Assembly: GCF_000974985.2 (NCBI RefSeq)
Contig: NZ_LAVA02000083.1
Span: 121,469 to 185,468, forward strand
Reading direction: 5' to 3'
DNA from: Streptomyces mangrovisoli
GTDB taxonomy: Bacteria > Actinomycetota > Actinomycetes > Streptomycetales > Streptomycetaceae
DNA: 64,000 nt
Below are positions 7,695 to 14,022 of this stretch, in pieces. The position numbers were made by a program, and so were the translations under genes. Position 1 is the stretch's first letter, and each line of letters begins with the position of its first letter. Under the pieces are notes generated by a model. The model was not told where the DNA came from. It saw only the letters and a program-made list of their open reading frames with translations, and ran no database searches.

Positions 7695-10465
7695 CGGGCA
7701 CCGTCGCGGCCGGAGGCGTCCGGCAGCAGGTCGTCGAGGACGAAGTTGGCGTTGGTGCGGCCCCCGGGGTGCGCCGTGCGCAGCCGGTCGAGGAAGAGCG
7801 CCACCCCCGCCGAGCCGCTGGCCAGGTCGCAGCTCTCGCGGACGGTCTGCTCGCCGGGGAAGACGATGCCCTCGGGCCGTTCGATCGCCGTGCACAGCAC
7901 CGCCTCGGCCACCCGCTCGGCCTCCGCGAGGAGTTCCGCGTCGCCGAGGAACTCGTAGGCGTCGAGCAGGATGTTGCCGAGCCCGCTGTTGCCGTGGAAC
8001 AGCTGCGGGAACACCGTGTACTTGCGGCGCACGTCGGGCAGCAGCGCGTCGATCCGCTCGCGCAGCCGCGGGTCGGCGGTGACGTGGTGGTAGCGCAGCA
8101 GGGCGGTGAGGACGCCCGCCGTGCCGTGGTCCCAGTAGTGCCGTACGACCATGACGGGCTTGTCGTCGGTGACCACGGTCGCCGGGAACGACAGCCGGCC
8201 GCCGGCCCCGGCCACCGCCTGCGCCAGGTCGAAGTCCAGTGCGGCGCGGCCCAGTTCCAGCGTGGCCGGGTCGCCGGTCGCGCAGTGCAGGCCGAGCAGG
8301 AACAGGGCCACCCCCGCGGCGCCGTCCGCGTAGCCGATGGCCGTGGTGCCCGTGGAGCCCGGCCAGGAGACAAGTCCGTCCGCGCGTACGGCTGTTGCCG
8401 CGAGGTGGTCGCCGATGGCCACCGCCCGGTCCAGGAACTCGGCCAGGCCGGAGTCGCGCCACAGCCGCAGGCAGGCCAGGCCGTGCCCGGCGGCCCCGGT
8501 CAGCACGCCCGGCTCGGTCAGCAGCTGCGGATGCCCGTGCGCGTCCCGCAGCGTCCGTACGGCGATGTCGAGGTGCCCGAGGGCCGACTGCGCCCACGCC
8601 ACGCCCGCCGCGCCGAGATACAGCCCGGCCGGCATCGCGTCGTGCGCGGTGGAGTGCCGCAGGGCCCAGGCGTCCAGGTCGTCGGGGACCGTGCCGCGCA
8701 GCCGGTGCAGGGCGTACAGCGTGCCGTAGGCGCCGTGCGCGAGGGAGAGCGGGTTGGTGCGGAACACCGCGACGTCGGCGGGGAACAGCCGGTCCTGCCG
8801 GTCGAGGTCGGCGGTGCCCTGCCAGAAGTCGGCGACGCCGATGAGGGTGGCCTCCACGCGCTTGTGCAGTTCGGCGCGGGCCACCGCGTCCGTCGCCGGG
8901 GGCAGTCCGAGCGGCGGCGGCTGCCGCCACGCGTCCGCGAACGGAAGCGACTCGATCCGGCGCCGCAGTGCGGCGGGGTCCGGCAGGTCGGCGTCCTCGG
9001 CGTACAGGTCCGAGATGAGCGAGACGAGTTCCGCGGGCAGCGCGAGGTCGGCCGCGGCCTCGGCGAGCAGCCTGCGCGGCATCGTACGGTCGATGAAGTC
9101 GGTCTGGTGGCACAGCAGGACGCAGCCGAGGATCAGGCCGCCCAGCGCGTAGTAGTCGGTGCGCCGGTCGCCCTGGGCGGCCAGCCGGGCGCGGCGGGTG
9201 ACCATGCCGGGCGTGTAGAGCCGGGCGCCGCGGGCCGCTCCGGGCGGGGCGTCCTCGTGGAAGGCGGACTCCAGGTCGATGACGCGGATCCGGTCGTCAC
9301 CGGTGACCATGATGTTGGTGAGCGACAGGTCGCCCAGCACGATGCCGCGTTCGTGGCAGACCGCGATCGCGTCCGCGACCTGGAGCCACAACGCGCGGAA
9401 CCGCTCGTAGTAGTCGGTGAGACGCTCGGCCGTGAGGTCCAGGTTGTAGACCGGGTTCTCGATGATGCCGAGGTGTCCCAGGTGCGTGCCCTCGATGAAC
9501 TCCTCGGCGATGAAGGCGTGTTCCCAGTCGGTGAACCAGGCGACCGGGTGCACGAACAGGCCCGTGTCGGCGAGTTCGGTGAGCATGTCGTACTCGTGGC
9601 GCAGCAGTTCGGTGGCGTCCGTGCCCTCGGGGCCGATCTGGACGCCCGGCCGGGCCTCACGGATCACGACGTCCGCGCCGGTCTCGTTGTCGACGCCGTG
9701 GTAGATGCCGCCGCGGTTGCTGAACTTCATGGCACTGAGAACGGTGAAACGGCCTGCGGCGAGAGTGGCTTGGGGTTTCCGCGCGGCGGCTCGGGGTGCG
9801 GGTTCGGCCCCGGGGGGCGTGGATTCGGCGGTGAACGGGTCCGTGACCCAGTCGGGCAGATGGAACCAGGGATGCCGGATGTCGACCACCGGATTGCCCT
9901 CGGGGGTGCGGATCAGCAGCTCCTTCGTGCCGGACGGCAGCATCCGGGAGACCGACACGAAGCCGCCGTAGCGGTAGTGCACCACCCGGGATCCCGGGTA
10001 GCGCCGGTCGGAGAGGATGTGCGGCCCGTCGAAGCCGGCCAGCGCCTCGGTCAGCGCGTCACCGACCGCCCGGAACTCCCGTTCGTCCTGCGGGTACGCG
10101 GTGATGAACTTGCCGCTCGAACCCCGCGGGAAGGACTTGCCGTTGGACTCCAGCATCGCGGCCGGGTCGATCAGGAACTTGAAGTGCACGGCGGCGTCCC
10201 GCAGCACCGGCAGCACGGCGCGCAGGGTGGCCGCGCTGGTCCGGGAGGTCGCGGAGACGTGCAGCTTCCAGCCCTGGGCGACCGCCGGTACCTGCGGCGG
10301 CGCGGTCAGCAGCCAGTAGCCGCGGCGCCACAGCCGCCACGACGCGGGCATGGCGGCGCGGTACTCGCGCAGATGCTCCGCGCTGGGCGCGCGGCGTTCG
10401 AAGTCCTCGAACCAGCGCGGGTGGTGCGTCATGTACGTCTGGATGATCTCCCACTCGAGCTGCAT
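7691..10465 (-). CDS. Class III lanthionine synthetase LanKC
   Basis: The 924-aa protein has three expected parts. Residues about 1-220 are lyase-like. Residues about 240-500 are a protein kinase with ERGIVLGDLSLTNIMV (catalytic loop) and VIDLESA (metal Asp). Residues about 530-915 are a LanC-like cyclase with GAAGHGLACL, YADGAAGVALFLLG and LFHGNSGLGNILLDA. WCYG and CHG zinc-ligand motifs of class I/II cyclases are absent, as in other class III enzymes. The usual beta3 Lys position reads Arg (VVIREARP, about residue 268). It should phosphorylate Ser/Thr in the precursors, eliminate, and form lanthionine or labionin. ATG 10465 is chosen because AGAGGGG is nine bases away; ATG 10474 abuts it. 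Confidence 0.93.
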   Translation of the reverse strand: MQLEWEIIQTYMTHHPRWFEDFERRAPSAEHLREYRAAMPASWRLWRRGYWLLTAPPQVPAVAQGWKLHVSATSRTSAATLRAVLPVLRDAAVHFKFLIDPAAMLESNGKSFPRGSSGKFITAYPQDEREFRAVGDALTEALAGFDGPHILSDRRYPGSRVVHYRYGGFVSVSRMLPSGTKELLIRTPEGNPVVDIRHPWFHLPDWVTDPFTAESTPPGAEPAPRAAARKPQATLAAGRFTVLSAMKFSNRGGIYHGVDNETGADVVIREARPGVQIGPEGTDATELLRHEYDMLTELADTGLFVHPVAWFTDWEHAFIAEEFIEGTHLGHLGIIENPVYNLDLTAERLTDYYERFRALWLQVADAIAVCHERGIVLGDLSLTNIMVTGDDRIRVIDLESAFHEDAPPGAARGARLYTPGMVTRRARLAAQGDRRTDYYALGGLILGCVLLCHQTDFIDRTMPRRLLAEAAADLALPAELVSLISDLYAEDADLPDPAALRRRIESLPFADAWRQPPPLGLPPATDAVARAELHKRVEATLIGVADFWQGTADLDRQDRLFPADVAVFRTNPLSLAHGAYGTLYALHRLRGTVPDDLDAWALRHSTAHDAMPAGLYLGAAGVAWAQSALGHLDIAVRTLRDAHGHPQLLTEPGVLTGAAGHGLACLRLWRDSGLAEFLDRAVAIGDHLAATAVRADGLVSWPGSTGTTAIGYADGAAGVALFLLGLHCATGDPATLELGRAALDFDLAQAVAGAGGRLSFPATVVTDDKPVMVVRHYWDHGTAGVLTALLRYHHVTADPRLRERIDALLPDVRRKYTVFPQLFHGNSGLGNILLDAYEFLGDAELLAEAERVAEAVLCTAIERPEGIVFPGEQTVRESCDLASGSAGVALFLDRLRTAHPGGRTNANFVLDDLLPDASGRDGAR

Positions 10466-10638
10466 ACCGCCCATCCCCTCTGCCCGGACCGGAACCTGCC
10501 GTGACCGGAAGCTGCCGATGCCGGGACCGGGCCCTGGTGGCGCCGGGACCGGAACCCGGTGACGTCCCGTCCGGCCGGGTCCGGAGGCCGCGCCCCCGGA
10601 TCCGGCCGGACGTCGTACGCACGCGTGCTCGTCAGCCG

Positions 10639-10848
10639 TCAGAAGCAGCTGATGTTGTGGCAGGAACCCCCGCTGCCCGCGGGGTCGCTGACCATGGAGT
10701 TCTCCTTCTCGGGGCTGAGCTTCTGGAGGCCCAGGACGCCGTCCTGGCCGGCCGCGAGGTGTGCCTCGACGTCACCGTCGTCGGCGGCTTCGGTGGTGGG
10801 ATCGGTGGGCTCGTCGGGCTCGGCGTCGGGGCGGATCTCCTCGGACAT
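10639..10848 (-). CDS. Class III lanthipeptide precursor A3
   Basis: The 69-aa peptide starts at ATG 10848 behind GAGGAG. It has an acidic leader containing VLGLQKL, the (L/I)xLQ motif that class III LanKC enzymes recognise. The C-terminal core region is SMVSDPAGSGGSCHNISCF. Ser9-x2-Ser12-x5-Cys18 (counted from the first Ser of that run) fits the labionin spacing S-x2-S-x(2-5)-C. The last 12 residues are identical to those of precursor A1. It is the precursor nearest the synthetase gene. The leader/core boundary is not known. Confidence 0.85.
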   Translation of the reverse strand: MSEEIRPDAEPDEPTDPTTEAADDGDVEAHLAAGQDGVLGLQKLSPEKENSMVSDPAGSGGSCHNISCF

Positions 10849-10934
10849 GGCTCACTCCTCACATCTACGGGAATCGGTGTACGGCTGTGCCTCGGTGCCA
10901 GGGCGACGACCGGCCGTCGGGGGATCGTCCGGCC

Positions 10935-10970
10935 GTCGGGACCGTCGGGACCGTCGGGACCGTCGGGACC
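10935..10970. repeat. 9-bp tandem repeat in the gap between precursor genes
   Basis: Four exact copies of GTCGGGACC, with a degenerate and then a fifth copy just after, lie between precursors A2 and A3. The array is non-coding in any supported frame. It may reflect slippage, or it may affect read-through between precursors. Confidence 0.8.
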
Positions 10971-11047
10971 GTCCGAGCGTCGGGACCGTCCGGTTGTCGG
11001 GGACCGTCCGGCCGACGGGGGTGGTCCCGCCGTTGCTGACCGGCCGG

Positions 11048-11269
11048 TCAGCAGCAACTCATCATGGCGCAGGAGCCCCCGCTGCCCGCGGGGTCGCTGA
11101 CCATGGAGTTCTCCTTCTCGGGGCTGAGCTTCTGAAGGTCCAGGACGCCGTCCTGGCCGGCCGCGAGGTGCGCCTCGACGTCACCGCCGTCGCCGCCGTC
11201 GTGGGCGGTCCCGGTGGTGGCATCGGTGGGCTCGTCGGCCTCGGTGTCGGCGTGGTTCTGCTCGGACAC
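11048..11269 (-). CDS. Class III lanthipeptide precursor A2
   Basis: The 73-aa peptide has GTG 11269 as the likely start (SEQNHADTEADEPT follows); its ribosome-binding site is weak. Leader motif VLDLQKL matches the LxLQ rule. The core region is SMVSDPAGSGGSCAMMSCC. It shares SMVSDPAGSGGSC exactly with the other two precursors but ends AMMSCC instead of HNISCF, giving three Cys rather than two. The weak start signal suggests it may rely on coupling to A1 translation, since A1 ends only 15 bases upstream. Confidence 0.82.
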   Translation of the reverse strand: MSEQNHADTEADEPTDATTGTAHDGGDGGDVEAHLAAGQDGVLDLQKLSPEKENSMVSDPAGSGGSCAMMSCC

Positions 11270-11283
11270 GGGTCGCCGGCCGG

Positions 11284-11496
11284 TCAGAAGCAGCTGATGT
11301 TGTGGCAGGAACCCCCGCTGCCCGCGGGGTCGCTGACCATGGAGGTCTCCCGCTCGGGGTCGAGCCGCTGCAACTGGAGCACGGCGTCGGCGAGCGAGTG
11401 TGCGGCCACCTCCGCCTGCCGCGCGACCTCGGCGGCCTTCTCGACCTTGGTGCTGTCGTCCTCGCTCTGCTCGGGTACCTGATCCGCCTCCGACAT
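11284..11496 (-). CDS. Class III lanthipeptide precursor A1
   Basis: The 70-aa peptide starts at ATG 11496 with a strong GGGAGGGAG site. It is the first gene of the minus-strand operon. The leader is more helical and less acidic than in A2 and A3 (VEKAAEVARQAEVAAHSLADA) and carries VLQLQRL. The core region SMVSDPAGSGGSCHNISCF is the same as in A3 although the leaders differ, and even the DNA of the core is nearly identical to A3 over about 55 bases. That pattern suggests gene conversion or recent duplication of the core. Confidence 0.85.
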   Translation of the reverse strand: MSEADQVPEQSEDDSTKVEKAAEVARQAEVAAHSLADAVLQLQRLDPERETSMVSDPAGSGGSCHNISCF

Positions 11497-11713
11497 GAGC
11501 ACTCCCTCCCTCGTGGGACACACGGGGCCGGCCCGGTCCGTTGTGGGTCCGGCTCGGCCAGCACCGTAGGAACGCCCGCCACACAAGCGGTTGGCAGACG
11601 GTGAACACGCAGCTCGCAACGGGTGGGCGGAACCCTCACCGGCCTCCGCCGGCCTCCGCACCGATCACCTCGCCTCGCCGCGCACCTCGACCGACCTGTG
11701 CTTATACCGTTTC

Positions 11714-11725
11714 CGAACCGGTTCG
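11714..11725. promoter_or_regulatory. 12-bp perfect palindrome in the divergent RiPP promoter region
   Basis: CGAACCGGTTCG lies 49 bases upstream of the radical SAM start and just after an AT-rich CTTATACC that could be a -10 region. The surrounding 277-bp gap separates the two divergent arms and must hold both promoters. The palindrome is a plausible operator. The cognate regulator is unknown. Confidence 0.45.
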
Positions 11726-11773
11726 CAGGCGGTGGTCCCACACTCGGGCGAGTGACGGACGAGAGGGGACGGC

Positions 11774-12880
11774 ATGCGCCTGGCCGAACTGATGTCGCTG
11801 CGCCAGCGGATCGGCGCGGGAGCACTGGTCACCCTGACCGAACGCTGCCCGCTCGGCTGCGCCCACTGCTCGACCGCCGCCACCCGCCACGGCCGCGACC
11901 TCGACCGCGTCCGACTGCTCGACCTCATCGCCACGTTCACCCCCGACTGCCGCCCCGACGTGCTGCTGCTCACCGGCGGTGAACCCCTGCTGCGGGCGGA
12001 CCTGGTGGCGGAGACCGCGGAGGCGGCCCGCGCCCACGGCACCCGTACGGCAGTGCTCTCCGGCGGGTACTTCGCCGTGCGCGGAGGCCCGTTGCCGGCC
12101 CCCGTACGGCGGGCCGCCCGTGCCGTCGACCACTTCTCGCTCAGCCTCGACGCCTTTCACGAGCGGCAGGTCCCGCGCGACGACGTGTACGGCGCGCTCG
12201 ACGCCCTGCTCGCCACCGGTGTCGCCGTCAGCCTGCACGTGCTGGGCAACGGGCCCGAGGACCCCTACCCGGACGAGGTGCGCGCCCAGGTGCTGCGCCG
12301 CTTCGGGACGGACGTGCCCCTGCTGGTCTCCCAGGTCCGCCCGGTCGGGCGCGGCACCGGGCTGCGGCCCCGCCCCGTCCTGCCCCCCGGGCCCGACCCG
12401 TGGGCAGCCGCGCCCTGCGACATGGCCGCCTGGCCCGTCGTCACCGTCGACGGCACCGTCACCGCCTGCTGCAACCAGGACGTCGCCGACCGCCGGGTCC
12501 GCCCCGCGCATCTGACCCTCGGCGACCTCGGTACGACGACCTGGGGCGCGGTGCGCGAGCGTACGGCCGCCCGCCCGCTGCTGCGGATGATCCGCACCGT
12601 CGGCCCCGTGCACATCGCCACCCGCGCGGGCGCCGCCGCGGACGGCTACTGCGCCACCTGCCACCGCCTCGGCGACGTCGAGCCCGCCCGGCGCTGGGCG
12701 GACCGTGCCGGTGCGGGAGCGGCGGGCGAACTGCTCCAGGCGGCCGCGGTACGGGCCGGTGAGGCGGGCGGCCCCGCGGCGCTCGTGGCGCGCCACGGCG
12801 CGGCCCGGCACGCCGATCTCGTCGCTCCGGACCACCACCGCGACCGGGCACTCCCGCCCGGACGGGAGCACACGCCGTGA
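11774..12880 (+). CDS. Radical SAM enzyme with SPASM-like C-terminus
   Basis: The 368-aa protein has CPLGCAHC (Cys25, Cys29, Cys32; CxxxCxxC), which binds the SAM [4Fe-4S] cluster, and LLLTGGEPLLR as the GGE motif. The C-terminal third contains several Cys (PCDMAAWPVVTVDGTVTACC, then YCATCH), as in SPASM or twitch domains carrying auxiliary clusters. ATG 11774 follows GAGAGGGGAC. It opens the plus-strand operon, and the next gene overlaps by four bases. Likely a RiPP maturase or another peptide- or cofactor-modifying enzyme; the substrate may be the 71-aa peptide two genes downstream or the lanthipeptides. It may belong to the StsB-like sactipeptide maturases (from memory). Confidence 0.88.
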   Translation: MRLAELMSLRQRIGAGALVTLTERCPLGCAHCSTAATRHGRDLDRVRLLDLIATFTPDCRPDVLLLTGGEPLLRADLVAETAEAARAHGTRTAVLSGGYFAVRGGPLPAPVRRAARAVDHFSLSLDAFHERQVPRDDVYGALDALLATGVAVSLHVLGNGPEDPYPDEVRAQVLRRFGTDVPLLVSQVRPVGRGTGLRPRPVLPPGPDPWAAAPCDMAAWPVVTVDGTVTACCNQDVADRRVRPAHLTLGDLGTTTWGAVRERTAARPLLRMIRTVGPVHIATRAGAAADGYCATCHRLGDVEPARRWADRAGAGAAGELLQAAAVRAGEAGGPAALVARHGAARHADLVAPDHHRDRALPPGREHTP

Positions 12881-13749
12881 CGGCGGCGCGTGAACGGGGC
12901 GGGGTGCCGGTGGGGGAGGGAGTGGGTGTGCCGGTGGGCGAGGGGTTCGGTGTGCCGGTGCGGGAGGGGCCGGGCGTGTTCTCGGGGAAGGGAGTGGGCG
13001 TGCCCGTGGGGGAGGGGCCGGGTGTGTACTCGGCCTACCGGGCAGGTGAGCCCGCGGCGGACGGTCCGCTGGGGGAGCAACTGCGCACCGTCCTCGACCT
13101 GGTGGCGCCCCTGCTGCACGCCGGTGCCGCCCGGCTCTGGCATCCGCACCGGGTGCGGGAACGCTATCTGCGCTACCTCGTCACCATGCACACCGTCATC
13201 CGCGCCTCCGTACCGCTGATGGAACTCGCCCTGGAACACTGCCGCGGCGCGTCCGCCACCGACCCGGCCGCCGGACCGCTCGGCCGCTACCTGCCCGCCC
13301 ACATCGCCCGCGAACGGCACCACGACACCTGGCTGCTGCGGGACATGGCGGCGGCCGGGCTGCGGCCGGAGCGGGAACTCACCCGGCCGCCCTCGCCGGA
13401 GGTGGCCCGGATGGTCGGCGCCCAGTACTACTGGGTCCACCACTTCCATCCGCTCTGCCTGCTCGGCTACGTCGCCGTACTCGAACTGAACGCCCCCGAA
13501 CCGGCGTTGGTCCCGCTGCTCGCGCACCGCACCGGCCTGCCGGCGGACGCCTTCGAGACGGTGCGGCTGCACGCCGAGATCGACGCCGGGCACAGCGCCG
13601 AGGTGCTCGCCACGCTGGACGCGACGTCCGCCCCGCCCTCCCTCCGCTCCGCGGTGCGGCTCAGCGCGCTGCACACCGTCGGCGCGCTGGTCGACGTGCT
13701 GGACGCGGTGACCGCCGCGACGGATCAAGCCGAACGAGAGGTCATCTGA
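12877..13749 (+). CDS. Haem-oxygenase-like-fold iron redox enzyme (HDO-type)
   Basis: The 290-aa frame starts at GTG 12877, overlapping the radical SAM stop (GTGA). Residues about 8-50 are a low-complexity VPVGEG repeat. The rest is helical, with RERHHDTWLLRDM, YYWVHHFHPLCLLGY and LHAEIDAGHSAEV. The last run gives His232, Glu234, Asp236 and His239, the H-x-E-x-D-x2-H ligand pattern of the haem-oxygenase-like iron oxidase/oxygenase family (Haem_oxygenas_2 type). Known members catalyse O2-dependent desaturation, C-C cleavage or N-oxygenation in natural-product pathways. The repeat tail is encoded by near-identical 24-bp units and may not be part of the fold, so a later start is possible. Confidence 0.78.
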   Translation: MTAARERGGVPVGEGVGVPVGEGFGVPVREGPGVFSGKGVGVPVGEGPGVYSAYRAGEPAADGPLGEQLRTVLDLVAPLLHAGAARLWHPHRVRERYLRYLVTMHTVIRASVPLMELALEHCRGASATDPAAGPLGRYLPAHIARERHHDTWLLRDMAAAGLRPERELTRPPSPEVARMVGAQYYWVHHFHPLCLLGYVAVLELNAPEPALVPLLAHRTGLPADAFETVRLHAEIDAGHSAEVLATLDATSAPPSLRSAVRLSALHTVGALVDVLDAVTAATDQAEREVI

Positions 13750-13750
13750 C

Positions 13751-13966
13751 ATGGCATCGGACCCGGACACGCCCTCCCAGCCCGTGCTCCAGGCGCTCGA
13801 ACGGGCCGGATTCCCCGTGGCGGCCTTCACCGAGGAGCAGCGCGCCGTGTTCGCGGCCCTCACCCCGCAGGAGCTGGAGCTGATCCTCGACCTGAAGTCA
13901 CGGCTCGACGCCGTCCAGCCGGAGGTGCAGGCCCACACCGTCGTCGCGGGCGCGGCCCTGTTCTGA
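13751..13966 (+). CDS. 71-aa peptide in the radical SAM operon, possible RiPP precursor or partner
   Basis: ATG 13751 follows GAGAGG by nine bases and sits one base after the previous stop. The peptide has a central segment ALERAGFPVAAFTEEQRAVF and a helical LTPQELELILDLKSRLDAV, ending VVAGAALF. It has no Cys and no signal peptide. It resembles small proteins that NCBI labels aroma-sacti cluster domain (from memory, unverified), which occur next to radical SAM sactipeptide maturases. It could be a substrate whose C-terminal hydrophobic end is modified, or a binding partner of the enzymes. Position directly after the two redox enzymes supports a shared function. Confidence 0.75.
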   Translation: MASDPDTPSQPVLQALERAGFPVAAFTEEQRAVFAALTPQELELILDLKSRLDAVQPEVQAHTVVAGAALF

Positions 13967-14022
13967 ACGACCGCGCGTTCCAGCGGAGTTGTGCACGCCG
14001 GTGACCAGCGAGGAGACGGCCC

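Noticed and set aside
5386..9113. Long minus-strand frames running through LLM, MFS and LanKC genes
   Set aside because: They are out of frame with the conserved proteins, Arg/Pro-rich and without motifs. The real genes are separated by proper starts and four-base overlaps.
10935..10987. Possible iteron or origin-like array
   Set aside because: Only a few 9-bp GC-rich copies lie between precursor genes, with no replication gene or DnaA-box cluster.
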